Part shown: one piece after another, positions 43,997-53,476 of the stretch
Position numbering within the stretch: the stretch's first letter is position 1
How the letters are laid out: the number at the start of each line of letters is the position of its first letter
NCBI GenBank assembly: GCA_030653545.1
Contig: JAURZE010000022.1
Coordinates: forward strand, 496,001 to 560,000
Direction of reading: 5' to 3'
DNA length: 64,000 nucleotides
Source of the DNA: Nitrospira sp.
Lineage (GTDB): Bacteria > Nitrospirota > Nitrospiria > Nitrospirales > Nitrospiraceae
Notes under the pieces: model-generated
Databases searched by the model: none
What the model was told of the DNA's origin: nothing
Seen by the model: the letters and a program-made list of their open reading frames with translations, nothing else
Position numbers and translations under genes: made by a program

Positions 43997-44980
43997 ATGA
44001 AACAATTGTCATCGACAGCTTTTGCCATCCTCTCACTTATATTGGGGATCGACACGTTCATACCACCCAACACGCTCGCAGCCGACACTATCCGCGTCGG
44101 GCATTTTCCGAATATCACCCACGTCCAGGGATTGGTCGCCCAACACCTCTCACGAACCGGTCACGGCTGGTTTGAGGAACGGCTCGGCAAAGATGTGAAG
44201 ATCGAATGGTACATCTACAACGCCGGACCGAGCGCCATGGAAGCCCTCCTGGCAGATTCCATCGACCTCACCTATGTCGGGCCGAGCCCGGCCTTGAATG
44301 CCTATACCAAATCAAACGGCGAGGAAATCAGGATCATTGCCGGCGCAGCAATCGGAGGCGCCGCGTTGGTTGTTCAACCGGATTCCGGGCTCAAACAGCC
44401 CGCCGACTTTCGTGGAAAAACCATCGCGACGCCGCAACTGGGCAATACGCAGGACGTCGCCTGCCGGGCCTGGCTGGCCAGCGGCGGGTTGAGGATCACG
44501 CAAACCGGCGGCGACGCCTTCATCGTCCCGACCCCCAATCCGGATCAGCTCTCGCTGTTTCAGCAAAAAAAGCTCGACGCCGTCTGGACGGTCGAACCCT
44601 GGGTCTCACGCCTGGAACGCGATGCCGGAGGCAAGATCCTTCTTGAGCAATCGAAAGACAGCATCACCGTTCTGGTCTCGAGCGTGAAGTTTCTCAAGAC
44701 TAAACGTGAGCTGGCTAAGAAGCTTGCACAAGCCCACCGTGAACTCACTGAATGGATCATCGCACATCCGGTAGAGGCTCAGCAGATGGTCCAGCAGGAA
44801 CTGGCCGCCGAGACGCAAGCCAAGGTCTCAGCCGAATTGATCGCCCACGCCTGGACACGCATCGGCCTCACCACAGAGGCTTCACCGGACGAATACCGGC
44901 AATTTGTCGCCAACGCCCAACGCGCCGGATTTATTCGCACAGCTCCCGACTTGTCCCGCTTGATCGAAAGGTTGAACTGA
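43997..44980 (+). CDS. TauA/SsuA-like (NitT/TauT) periplasmic substrate-binding protein
   Basis: About 327 residues from the ATG at 43997, with a signal peptide ending TLAAD. It matches the sulfonate/taurine/nitrate SBP family: DTIRVGHFPNITHVQGLVAQHL, YNAGPSAMEALLADSIDLTYVGPSPALNAYTKS, FRGKTIATPQLGNTQDVACRAWL. It feeds the ATPase and permease that follow. The substrate (sulfonate, nitrate, thiamine precursor or other) cannot be resolved from sequence. Confidence 0.9.
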   Translation: MKQLSSTAFAILSLILGIDTFIPPNTLAADTIRVGHFPNITHVQGLVAQHLSRTGHGWFEERLGKDVKIEWYIYNAGPSAMEALLADSIDLTYVGPSPALNAYTKSNGEEIRIIAGAAIGGAALVVQPDSGLKQPADFRGKTIATPQLGNTQDVACRAWLASGGLRITQTGGDAFIVPTPNPDQLSLFQQKKLDAVWTVEPWVSRLERDAGGKILLEQSKDSITVLVSSVKFLKTKRELAKKLAQAHRELTEWIIAHPVEAQQMVQQELAAETQAKVSAELIAHAWTRIGLTTEASPDEYRQFVANAQRAGFIRTAPDLSRLIERLN

Positions 44981-44981
44981 C

Positions 44982-45788
44982 ATGCTGACATCGGAAAGCC
45001 CCTCGGCCGGCACCGCCTCCAGCAAACTCGTCCTTGAACATATTTCAAAATCCTTTCAGACGAGTTCGTTGACTGTTCACGCGCTCGATGACGTGACCCT
45101 CCGCATCGCCGAAGGAGAGTTCGTGTGTCTCGTCGGCCCCAGCGGCTGCGGCAAATCAACCTTGCTCAACATCATCGCCGGTCTCGATAGGCCTGATCGC
45201 GGGCTGGTTCAGGCCGACGGCCAGACCATTGTCGGTCCCGGCCCTCACCGGCTCATGATGTTTCAAGAAGCCGCGCTCTTCCCGTGGCTGACGGTGTTGG
45301 GCAACGTCCTCTTCGGCCTGAAACTCAGCAACGGATTGAATGCTGCGGAGCGTCAGGAGAGAGCCGAATATTTCCTGGAACTCGTCGGCCTGAAACGGTT
45401 CATGCATTCCAATGTCCATGAACTTTCCGGCGGCATGAAACAACGCGTCGCCCTGGCCCGAGCGCTGGCGCCGAACCCCAGCGTGCTCTTGATGGACGAA
45501 CCATTTGGAGCACTCGACGCCCTCACCCGAGAACAACTCTACGGCGACATTCAACGCATCTGGAGCCAACACCGCAAGACCATCGTCTTCGTCACCCACA
45601 ACGTGCGAGAAGCCGTGTGTCTTGGAGACCGCGTGATCTTGTTTTCGCCGAATCCCGGGAGGATTCGTGAAGAGTTCGCCATTCCCCTGCCGCGCCCGCG
45701 CGATATCAACAGCGTGGATCTCGCGCGCTACGCCACGGAAATTACCCGTGTACTCAAAGGCTACGTCAAGACCGAGGTGGCGGGATGA
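44982..45788 (+). CDS. NitT/TauT-type ABC transporter ATPase
   Basis: A 268-residue ABC ATPase: Walker A VGPSGCGKST (near residue 50), Q-loop MFQEAALFPWL, signature LSGGMKQRVALARALA, Walker B LLMDEPFGALD, and switch histidine FVTHNV. This matches SsuB/TauB/NrtD. The stop overlaps the permease ATG (ATGA), so both are coupled. It starts one base after the SBP stop. Confidence 0.93.
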   Translation: MLTSESPSAGTASSKLVLEHISKSFQTSSLTVHALDDVTLRIAEGEFVCLVGPSGCGKSTLLNIIAGLDRPDRGLVQADGQTIVGPGPHRLMMFQEAALFPWLTVLGNVLFGLKLSNGLNAAERQERAEYFLELVGLKRFMHSNVHELSGGMKQRVALARALAPNPSVLLMDEPFGALDALTREQLYGDIQRIWSQHRKTIVFVTHNVREAVCLGDRVILFSPNPGRIREEFAIPLPRPRDINSVDLARYATEITRVLKGYVKTEVAG

Positions 45789-46555
45789 TCGTACGGTGGC
45801 TGTCCGCCTCGCTGTTTTTCCTGGCTCTCCTGGCGGCGTGGCATCTCGCAGTGGAAGCCAAAATCTGGTCGCCCCTCCTCTTGCCCTCCCCCGTGAGCGT
45901 CTTGGACTACCTGCGGTCAGCCGCGGAAGACGGCACGCTCTGGGAGGCCACCGTCGTTACGGTACGCCGTCTCCTCATCGGATACGGGCTCGGCATTCTC
46001 GCCGGGATTCCCTTGGGACTCCTCACCGCCTCATCCCGCTGGTCGCAAGACACCATCGGCGTCCTCGCGCTGGGACTCCAAACACTCCCTAGCGTCTGCT
46101 GGGTACCGCTGGCACTGCTCTGGTTCGGCCAAACCGAGTCCGCCATGCTCTTCGTCGTCGTCATGGGAACCCTCTGGTCGTTGATTCTCGCCACCGACAA
46201 CGGCGTGCGGACAATCCCCCCCATCTATACTCGCGCAGCCCGCAGCATGGGATCGACCGGACTGCATACCTGGACCCATGTCGTTCTTCCGGCCTCGCTT
46301 CCGTTCCTCCTGAGCGGCATGAAGCAAGGCTGGGCATTCGCCTGGCGGTCGCTGATGGCGGCAGAGATCTTCGTCACGATCCTGACCGGATTCGGCCTCG
46401 GACATCTGTTGCATTATGGCCGCGAACTTAACGCGATGGATCAAGTCATTGGCGTCATGTTGGTGATTGTTTTTATTGGGCTGGCCGTCGATAAAACGCT
46501 CTTCGCGCCTATCGAACGGGCACTCCACCGCCGATGGGGAACCGGACGACCATAA
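45785..46555 (+). CDS. NitT/TauT-type ABC transporter permease
   Basis: A 256-residue permease with six membrane helices. The EAA-type loop RAARSMGSTGLHTWTHVVLPASLPFLLSGMKQGWAFAWRSLMAAEI is typical of SsuC/TauC. It completes the importer with the SBP at 43997 and the ATPase. A hairpin (46556-46577) follows the stop directly. Confidence 0.93.
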   Translation: MIVRWLSASLFFLALLAAWHLAVEAKIWSPLLLPSPVSVLDYLRSAAEDGTLWEATVVTVRRLLIGYGLGILAGIPLGLLTASSRWSQDTIGVLALGLQTLPSVCWVPLALLWFGQTESAMLFVVVMGTLWSLILATDNGVRTIPPIYTRAARSMGSTGLHTWTHVVLPASLPFLLSGMKQGWAFAWRSLMAAEIFVTILTGFGLGHLLHYGRELNAMDQVIGVMLVIVFIGLAVDKTLFAPIERALHRRWGTGRP

Positions 46556-46577
46556 CGGGGATGACATGACATCCCCG
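46556..46577 (+). terminator. Probable terminator hairpin after the permease
   Basis: CGGGGATG and CATCCCCG pair around a six-base loop immediately after the TAA stop. The 8-bp GC-rich stem lacks a following T-run, so termination is likely but not certain. Confidence 0.5.
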
Positions 46578-46632
46578 CCCCTCTGGGATCAGATCGGCTG
46601 ACACCCGTTCACGCCCTGTGGTACCGTACGCT

Positions 46633-48192
46633 ATGTCATCTGCACCGCCCGGATTCATCGCCCGTCTCTCCATCGGCAAGAAACTCGCCGTCGCCTTCGG
46701 CTTGATCTTGCTGCTGCTCGCCGGCAGCTTCTCCGCCACACTCGTCTATCTGTCCCGCGTGAACAGTTACGTCGACCGCCATCAGCGCATTACCATCCCC
46801 GGCGTGATCACTGCGTCAGAGATGCTCCGCAATGTGGGGGAGATTGAAACCCGCATGCACCATGTCCGTGAACATCTCTCCGGCACAGAGAGAACCGCGG
46901 GATTCGAGGCCATTGCCGCAATTGAACGACGGACCCTCGCCGCGCTCGATACCTATCAGGCTACCCACGCCGCCCGCACGCACCCGATTCTCTATGGCAT
47001 GCTGGAACACCATGGCCGGACCGACTTGGCCGTACAGGAAGATCAGGCGATCGTCGCCATTGCGGACGGCATTACCTCCCTGCGCGCACAGCGGGAAGAT
47101 CTGGCGGCTGCACGCCCGCAACATCCCGCCGAACCGATCGCGGCGGAAACGACCTATGAGCACGCAGCCGCGCGCACGCAGGAAGCCATCGCCTCCTTGA
47201 TCGAGGTGCACCGGAAGATCGACGTGGAAATGAAGGTCGAGGGCGATCGATTAGTCGATCAGGCCCGCACGATGGTGGTGGGAATCCTCGGCGTCCTCGG
47301 ACTGCTGATCGTGACCGTCTATGCGATCATGAAGCGGCAAGTGGCAAATCCGCTCAGGCGACTGGCGGCGACCGCCGATCGTGTTGCCCACCACGACCTT
47401 GGCGCGCAATTCGAGCCCTGGCCCAGCCGCGACGAAGTCGGCGCGCTCGCCGGTTCGCTCACCACGATGCTGACGAGTCTGCGGGATCACAGTACGGCGT
47501 TGATACGAAAGACCAAAGAGCTGGAAGCCTTTACCTATTCCATCGCGCACGACCTCAAAGGCCCCTTACGGGAGATTGAAGGGTTTTCATCTCTACTGGA
47601 AAAACAGTTCGCCGATTCGAACGACGCGCAACTCCAGCATCACATCGGCATTATCCGCGCCTCTGCCCTCCGCCTCACTCATATGATCGACGCTCTATTG
47701 AAGTACTCGCGGCTGGAACAACAGAATCTGCCCCGCCTTCGCTTCAACGTCATGGAGACGATCTCGAGCCTGCTGGTCGATCGCCAACAGCTCCTCGCGG
47801 GAAGCACAGCGAAGATCACCGTCAATCTGCCCTACTCTGATCTCTATGGCGAACCGGTCAGTGTGCGCCAGGCCTTGACCAATCTCCTGGACAACGCGCT
47901 GAAGTTTTCCCGCCACGCCGCGGCGCCGGCCATCGCCATCGGCGGACAACAAACGGCGACCGAACATATTCTCTGGATTCGCGACAACGGCATCGGCTTC
48001 GATGCCGGCCAGGCCGACAAGATTTTCGGCCTCTTCGAGCGGCTCCACAGTCCCGGCGAATACGAAGGCACCGGCGTCGGCCTCGCCATCGTGAAACTAG
48101 TGATGGAAAAGCACGGCGGGAGAGTCTGGGCGGAATCCGTTCCCGGTCAAGGCAGCACCTTCTTCATCGCGTTTCCCAGCCAGGTCCACTGA
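46633..48192 (+). CDS. Membrane sensor histidine kinase
   Basis: About 519 residues. One membrane helix near the N-terminus (KKLAVAFGLILLLLAGSFSATLVYL), a periplasmic four-helix-bundle-like sensor (about 40-215), a second membrane helix (TMVVGILGVLGLLIVTVYAIM), a HAMP domain, HisKA with the phosphorylated His in YSIAHDLKGPLREIEGF (near residue 305), and an HATPase domain with NLLDNALKFSR, DNGIGF and GTGVGLAIVKLVMEKHGG. It phosphorylates the regulator encoded next; the stop and start overlap (TGATG). The signal is unknown. Confidence 0.93.
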   Translation: MSSAPPGFIARLSIGKKLAVAFGLILLLLAGSFSATLVYLSRVNSYVDRHQRITIPGVITASEMLRNVGEIETRMHHVREHLSGTERTAGFEAIAAIERRTLAALDTYQATHAARTHPILYGMLEHHGRTDLAVQEDQAIVAIADGITSLRAQREDLAAARPQHPAEPIAAETTYEHAAARTQEAIASLIEVHRKIDVEMKVEGDRLVDQARTMVVGILGVLGLLIVTVYAIMKRQVANPLRRLAATADRVAHHDLGAQFEPWPSRDEVGALAGSLTTMLTSLRDHSTALIRKTKELEAFTYSIAHDLKGPLREIEGFSSLLEKQFADSNDAQLQHHIGIIRASALRLTHMIDALLKYSRLEQQNLPRLRFNVMETISSLLVDRQQLLAGSTAKITVNLPYSDLYGEPVSVRQALTNLLDNALKFSRHAAAPAIAIGGQQTATEHILWIRDNGIGFDAGQADKIFGLFERLHSPGEYEGTGVGLAIVKLVMEKHGGRVWAESVPGQGSTFFIAFPSQVH

Positions 48193-49535
48193 TGCGCACA
48201 CTGATCATCGACGATGAGGAATATGTCCGTCTGGTGCTCGAACAGGCCCTACGTGAGGAAGGCTGCCAGGTCACGGCCGTGAAACACGGCCAGGCCGGCA
48301 TCGACGCGCTGCACGCTGCGCCGTTCGATTGCGTCATTACGGATCTGCGGATGCCCGGCTTGGACGGGCGGGCGGTGCTGAAGTGGATCGCCGAGCATCA
48401 GCCCGATGTCGACGTCCTCATGCTGACCGGCCACGGTGATGTGAAAGATGCGGTCGAGGCGATCAAGCACGGCGCCTGGGATTTCCTCGTGAAAGAGACC
48501 CCCTTTGACGCCGGCGTGGTGAAAGCGGCGCTAAGTAAGCTCAAGACCGTCCGCGCGCTAAGAAAAGAGAATCTGGCGGCCCGCCATGGCGGCTTCACCC
48601 GTGACGTGATCGTGGAAGGCCCCAGCAAAGCCTGGCACATCCTCAAAACTCAGATCGCGCAAGTCGCGCCTTCCAACGCGCCGGTCCTCATTCAGGGAGA
48701 AACCGGTTCCGGCAAGGAAGTCGTCGCCCGGCTGCTCCACGAGCTAAGCCGGCGAGCCAACGGCCCGTTCCTGGCCATCAACTGTGGCGCTGTCAGCCGC
48801 GAGTTACTGGAGAGCGAACTGTTCGGCCATGAAAAGGGAGCCTTCACCGGCGCCACCGGCGCCAAGATCGGCCTGATCGCCGCGGCAGAAGGCGGCACCC
48901 TCTTTCTGGATGAACTCGGCGAGATGCCGGGACCGATGCAGGTCAGCCTGCTTCGCTTTCTCGATCGCAACGAGTATCGCCCGGTCGGCAGTACCCGAAC
49001 ACGTCAAGCGGATGTGCGTATCGTCGGAGCCACGAATCAGGATATTCAAGAACTCGTCCACCAAGGCCGCTTCCGCGACGATCTCCTCTATCGCATCAAT
49101 ACCGTGACGCTCCGCGTCCCGCCGTTACGTGAACGAACCGAGGATCTGCCGGCGCTGATCGATCACATCCTTCAGACGCTCCGGATCCCTGGAGCCACCA
49201 AACGAACGGTTGCCCCAGCCGCCTTACAACGGCTAACCGCCTATGCATGGCCCGGCAACGTGCGTGAGCTGAGAAATGTGATCGAACGGATGATCTTGAT
49301 GAGCACTGGAACCGGACCCATCACCCACGCTGAGGTCGAGCACGTGCTGCCGAAGGCCTCAGGCGCTCCCCGGACAGACGATCCCGCAGAACTGACGTTG
49401 GACGAAATCGAGCGGCGACACATCCTGCGCGTGCTCGACGCGAGCGAAGGGAACAAAACCGCGGCCGCCAAGACCCTGGACATCGATTACAAAACACTGC
49501 TGACCAAGCTCAAGAATTTCTCGATCACCAACTAG
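48192..49535 (+). CDS. NtrC-family sigma-54-dependent response regulator
   Basis: A 447-residue activator. Receiver domain: DD near 7-8, phospho-acceptor Asp51 (ITDLRMPG), Lys near 98. AAA+ domain: Walker A GETGSGKE, GAFTGA loop for sigma-54 contact (SELFGHEKGAFTGATGAKIG), Walker B LFLDELGEM, and sensor II WPGNVRELRN. The C-terminal Fis-type helix-turn-helix is ERRHILRVLDASEGNKTAAAKTLDIDYKTLLTKLK. It acts with the kinase before it. Target promoters would have GG-N10-GC sigma-54 boxes; none was found nearby by eye. Confidence 0.95.
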   Translation: MRTLIIDDEEYVRLVLEQALREEGCQVTAVKHGQAGIDALHAAPFDCVITDLRMPGLDGRAVLKWIAEHQPDVDVLMLTGHGDVKDAVEAIKHGAWDFLVKETPFDAGVVKAALSKLKTVRALRKENLAARHGGFTRDVIVEGPSKAWHILKTQIAQVAPSNAPVLIQGETGSGKEVVARLLHELSRRANGPFLAINCGAVSRELLESELFGHEKGAFTGATGAKIGLIAAAEGGTLFLDELGEMPGPMQVSLLRFLDRNEYRPVGSTRTRQADVRIVGATNQDIQELVHQGRFRDDLLYRINTVTLRVPPLRERTEDLPALIDHILQTLRIPGATKRTVAPAALQRLTAYAWPGNVRELRNVIERMILMSTGTGPITHAEVEHVLPKASGAPRTDDPAELTLDEIERRHILRVLDASEGNKTAAAKTLDIDYKTLLTKLKNFSITN

Positions 49536-49690
49536 CGACTCCCGCTATTCCCGGCGACGCTCGCCGCTCGAACACATTCGCTCAACAGGCTCCCCACCAC
49601 GCCACCCTGGCCGCGGAGCAATCCAAAACATCAATTCCCTTGGCAACCAGCCGATCACTTCTTATGATGCCAGTGAGTTTGGGAGCACCG

Positions 49691-50071
49691 ATGTCTCAGC
49701 CAACCGGACCGTCTAAGCGCATCATCGACCTGCGGAAACATCAGCGCATTGTCACGCCGTCAAGCGCGCTCTTTTCCTTCAGACAGCTTATCGTGCCGGC
49801 CCAACTCCTGGACGATGTCGAAGGTGAAGGCGCCCTGATCGATCTTTCGCTCGGAGGATGCCGTCTTCTCAGCGACACCCCACTCACCCTTGGTCAGGAA
49901 TATCACCTGATTCTGCAGATCTCCGTTGAACGCCCTCCCATTCCGGTCGAAGCCGCGGTCGTCCGCTGGACTGAAGACAATACCTACGGTCTCAAGTTTA
50001 CGTCGATCGACACGCACGACGAATCTCAGCTCCGGGATCTCCTCATCGAGATCCGCCGGCCCATCAGCTAA
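49691..50071 (+). CDS. PilZ-domain protein
   Basis: About 126 residues from the ATG at 49691, preceded by GGGAG. The c-di-GMP-binding PilZ motifs are visible in part: RKHQRIVTPSSALFSF (RxxxR-like) and IDLSLGGCRLLSD (the D/NxSxxG motif). The remainder is the beta-barrel (VEAAVVRWTEDNTYGLKFTSID). It probably responds to cyclic di-GMP, affecting motility or surface functions, by protein contacts. Confidence 0.85.
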   Translation: MSQPTGPSKRIIDLRKHQRIVTPSSALFSFRQLIVPAQLLDDVEGEGALIDLSLGGCRLLSDTPLTLGQEYHLILQISVERPPIPVEAAVVRWTEDNTYGLKFTSIDTHDESQLRDLLIEIRRPIS

Positions 50072-50323
50072 CTCGGCCCCTCGCCAAGACTGATCGCTCT
50101 CTCGTCCCAGACACGGGGCACGCCCTGCCAATACGGAAAGAGGCTTCCCTCGCCAAAGCACGCACGTAAGGAATACACGCGTCGACCACCTCCCATCTCC
50201 GGACTCCACGCTCACCGCTGACAGATCGGACACCTTACGACTCGATTCGACAATGGCCCCCTATCTATTAGAAAATGGGCCACACCTCACCGTGTCATGC
50301 CCTTCGGGCAAGGAGCCTCGCCT

Positions 50324-50938
50324 ATGAACCGGCCGGACGTCTCAGGAGAACAGCAGGCGCAAGAGCAGTTCGGCACGGCAAGTCGAGCGGCGGCCTTTCA
50401 GGCCAATCAAGTCCTCGATCATTTGAATGGTCCGATGCAGCAGTTCGTTGCACGGCAGGAAATGGCCTTCATTGCTACGGCCAGCGCCAGCGGCGCATGC
50501 GACTGCTCCTTTCGCGCCGGCACCAGGGGATTCGTCGCCGTGCTGGACGAAAAGACGCTCGTCTATCCGGAATATCGAGGCAACGGCGTGCTGGCCAGTG
50601 TAGGAAATATTTTAGAGAACCCCCACATCGGCATCATCTTTCTCGATTACTATCTGACCACGATGGGCCTGCACGTCAACGGCAAGGCTCACGTCCTGAC
50701 TCCTGGCGAGATGGAAAGCATGCCGCATCTCCCCCCAAGCATTCTCGAATCCATGCAGGTCAAAGGCGGCCGGAAACCAGAAGCCTGGATCCTAGTGAAC
50801 GTCGAAGAAGCCTATGTCCATTGCTCCAAACACGTACCGCTCATGAAGCGTTTGGACAAGCATATCGCCTGGGGAAGCGACGACGAGTTCGTCAAAGGCG
50901 GAGATTTCTTTAGGGTGAAGAAAGAACCGCGGGGTTGA
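50324..50938 (+). CDS. Pyridoxamine-5'-phosphate-oxidase-fold flavoprotein
   Basis: About 204 residues from the ATG at 50324 behind AAGGAG. It matches the split-barrel FMN-binding family: MAFIATASASGACDCSFRAGTRGFVAVLDEKTLVYPEYRGNGVLASVGNILENPHIGIIFLDYYLTTMGLHVNGKA. The C-terminal VEEAYVHCSKHVPLMKR is also typical. Members reduce or bind small oxidised molecules with FMN or F420. The substrate is unknown. Confidence 0.85.
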   Translation: MNRPDVSGEQQAQEQFGTASRAAAFQANQVLDHLNGPMQQFVARQEMAFIATASASGACDCSFRAGTRGFVAVLDEKTLVYPEYRGNGVLASVGNILENPHIGIIFLDYYLTTMGLHVNGKAHVLTPGEMESMPHLPPSILESMQVKGGRKPEAWILVNVEEAYVHCSKHVPLMKRLDKHIAWGSDDEFVKGGDFFRVKKEPRG

Positions 50939-50972
50939 GGAGCCCCCCTTCGAACCGCTCAGGATCGATGTA

Positions 50973-51848
50973 CTACGGGCAAACTGCAACTGCGTTGACG
51001 TCAGTCAGCGACGATTGGATATCACTCAAGATCTGGTCCCGACTATCGTCGAACGACAAATATCCCATAAAACTATGGCCGCCAGAATACAACGGCGCGA
51101 GCGACGTAATGGGGTTTAGCCCCCAGTTGGTATTCGCATCTAGGGTTGACGGCAACAGCAGATTGATCGCGCCGATGAGCAGATCCCCAGTCGAGGTGCG
51201 ATACCGGCCATTTCCCTTCACCACGGTGTCTGGCGTAGCCACACCGACAATCTTCAGCGCCCCAGCAGCAGGAGCTGGCGCCGGAGACGATCCCACTGCC
51301 GCATCGTACGCAGCATTGGCATAGAGATTCCCCTGAGAATGCGGCACTACAACCACGCGTCTACACAACGGCGGTGTCATCTGTGCTCGATAGGCCGCCG
51401 CGTGACGCTGCACTGCCACCTGATCGATCTGGTTCGTCTGCGTCATGGGCCCCTGCAACAACGACACCATCGTCGGACCAAGTGAGGCGAACGTCTCCAG
51501 CTTCCGCCACATATCGGACGGGTTGATACCTAACCGTTGCTGCCCAGCTTCCGTGAAATCTTTGACCGTCCCTGACGTGGGGTTATAGTTGAGAAAGAAA
51601 AGATAACAACTGGACTGAAGACTTGCAGGTGTCATCGACGGCAATCGAGTCAAAAACTCCATCTCCAGCTTCCCGCCATTGAGACGCGCTTCATCGAGCG
51701 TCGTGGTCACGCCATTCACATAATAGACAGACGTGCGTGGAGCGGACCCATTTTGACAAGCTGCCTGAGGTGCAAACTGACCCCAGCTTGGAGTAGTCCA
51801 CAACACCGCAGCCGCCAGCAAACTCAGCTGTAGAGTCACCCCTTTCAT
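50973..51848 (-). CDS. Exported alpha/beta-hydrolase-like (lipase-type) protein
   Basis: About 291 residues with a signal peptide ending SWGQ. The VVVVPHSQGNLYANAAYDAA segment looks like the nucleophile elbow of lipases (HSQGN; Ser as nucleophile). TSVYYVNGVTTT near the N-terminus fits the oxyanion strand (HG-type turn). Two cysteine pairs may form disulfides. It starts by ATGA overlap with the preceding lipoprotein gene, so the pair works together. Substrate unknown. Confidence 0.8.
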   Translation of the reverse strand: MKGVTLQLSLLAAAVLWTTPSWGQFAPQAACQNGSAPRTSVYYVNGVTTTLDEARLNGGKLEMEFLTRLPSMTPASLQSSCYLFFLNYNPTSGTVKDFTEAGQQRLGINPSDMWRKLETFASLGPTMVSLLQGPMTQTNQIDQVAVQRHAAAYRAQMTPPLCRRVVVVPHSQGNLYANAAYDAAVGSSPAPAPAAGALKIVGVATPDTVVKGNGRYRTSTGDLLIGAINLLLPSTLDANTNWGLNPITSLAPLYSGGHSFMGYLSFDDSRDQILSDIQSSLTDVNAVAVCP

Positions 51849-52324
51849 GAACATACTCCCACCCATTGATCAGCCGGAAGGAACGGAATATTCACCGCAG
51901 CAGCCTGGCTATCGGCTTTCAAGTAGGCTTCGGACCGCGGGTTGGTATCCAGAATCCTCGCCCGAAGCTCGACAAACACAGGATGGAAATCCGTCGGCCT
52001 CCGTGCCATCAGACATTCCAGCGCGCGAAATCGCTCCGTCACGTGCGTAACAGATTTGGCGGCATCATCGGCATCGAGAATCGATGACTGTGCCCCCTTG
52101 GCATACTGCCGCAACGCCTTATTGCTATCGCTATTCGCAGGAACCGGATAGATCGCGTCGATATACGCTTCGACATCGTCGCGAACCCCGTCACTATTGG
52201 CATCGGCTCCGGCCAGCGAGACGGGCGATGGAGAAGAGGTCGAGGAGGATTCGCTCCCGCACCCGGCGCACAGCGCCAGCAGCATGATCGCACCGACCGT
52301 TCCCTGGAGCCGACGAATAGACAT
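51845..52324 (-). CDS. Lipoprotein with a calcium-binding-like DxDxDG motif
   Basis: About 159 residues from 52324. A lipoprotein signal (LLALCAGC) is followed by a Ser-rich linker and DANSDGVRDDVEAYID, an EF-hand/dockerin-like loop that could bind Ca2+. A helical domain with two cysteines follows. Its stop overlaps the lipase-like gene start (ATGA). It may anchor or activate that enzyme, as foldases do for some lipases; this is inference. Confidence 0.82.
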   Translation of the reverse strand: MSIRRLQGTVGAIMLLALCAGCGSESSSTSSPSPVSLAGADANSDGVRDDVEAYIDAIYPVPANSDSNKALRQYAKGAQSSILDADDAAKSVTHVTERFRALECLMARRPTDFHPVFVELRARILDTNPRSEAYLKADSQAAAVNIPFLPADQWVGVCS

Positions 52325-52605
52325 ACCTAACACGCCTCTCAATTACGTAGGAAAAACCATGAGCACTCTACCGCTCGACTACCCGCAAAAGCAATCCTCT
52401 GGCCGTCTACTGGCACACAGGAGTTCCCACGGTATGGACGCGAAGAGCATTGCTCGGCAGACGGCACAGACGGCGCGGCAGGATCCCCAGCAGCAATACG
52501 ATAACCGGCGCAGGAGCATGCCGCGTCCCTGCATCGGTGAAGCCGTATCGACGCGCGACGAAGTCGCGCGTCACCACCACGAGGCATAGTCGGACCGATA
52601 CACCC

Positions 52606-53421
52606 TTATCCCTCTAGACGAACGACATCCCCCGCCTGCACCGTCCCCGGCGTCACGACGGTTGCCAAGACACCCACGTTGCCGTGATTATGCTGAACCG
52701 CCGTCCGGAGAATGGCCAAGTCTTGCGGGAGCCCCTGTTGCGGCAACGTCGTCATGACACAGCGCGCACAGAAACCAGTCACCGCCACACGAACCTGAGA
52801 GCCAATCGCCACAATCCGTCCCTTCCAATCGTTCTCTAAAAACACGGGGGCCGCGGTCCCTGTATCAATGACCACATTGGGGCGGAACCGCCGTGCGTCA
52901 AAACGCCCATCCGAATAGTGCGACTGCAACGCGTGCAGCGTCGCGGTCGTCAAGAGATGAACCGGCGCCTCATCGAAGAATGTCGTCGGAGGAATCTTCA
53001 CCGTCGTCTCGCTGTCCCGCTCGGACAAGCCCTCCAGGTTAGGCGCATATTGCTCCAGCATCGGCTGCGCTGGCGGCACACTCGTGAGCCGAACCTTTCG
53101 TCCGAGCCGCGCAGACAGAACCCCGTCTACATCGGACATGGCTTCCGTCATGATCTGTCCATCCGGGAATGTGATCTCGACACTCATCGAGGATCCTGGA
53201 ATGAGACGCGCGTGAAACGCAAACATCGTCGGCCATCGCCGGGGATTCTTCGCGCTGACCACATGACCCGTCTCAACGTCGATCAACGCATACTGGCGGT
53301 CACCCTGCAGTCCCCGTTCCGTCACAGTTGCCGTTGCCAACGGCTCTCCCAACATCGACTTCACGGGATAGCGCCACAGCGAATACACGGACCAAATCGG
53401 CGGACTTTTCGGCACTGCCAC
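52606..53421 (-). CDS. MOSC-domain protein
   Basis: About 272 residues. An N-terminal beta-barrel (MOSC_N: WSVYSLWRYPVKSMLGEPLATATVTERGLQGDRQYALID) precedes the MOSC domain with its conserved Cys in VAVTGFCARCVMTTLPQ. MOSC proteins handle sulfurated molybdenum cofactor or act like mitochondrial mARC/YcbX, reducing N-hydroxylated compounds. The GTG at 53421 lies behind AGGGGG. It fits the molybdate-uptake theme of the window. Confidence 0.87.
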   Translation of the reverse strand: MAVPKSPPIWSVYSLWRYPVKSMLGEPLATATVTERGLQGDRQYALIDVETGHVVSAKNPRRWPTMFAFHARLIPGSSMSVEITFPDGQIMTEAMSDVDGVLSARLGRKVRLTSVPPAQPMLEQYAPNLEGLSERDSETTVKIPPTTFFDEAPVHLLTTATLHALQSHYSDGRFDARRFRPNVVIDTGTAAPVFLENDWKGRIVAIGSQVRVAVTGFCARCVMTTLPQQGLPQDLAILRTAVQHNHGNVGVLATVVTPGTVQAGDVVRLEG

Positions 53422-53476
53422 AATCACCCCCTGTCGCAATGAAAGACACCGAGCTGGTTCACAGTATTGAGAAACC

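Noticed and set aside
52358-52600. Open frames between the lipoprotein and MOSC genes
   Set aside because: Basic, low-order translations without ribosome-binding sites on either strand.
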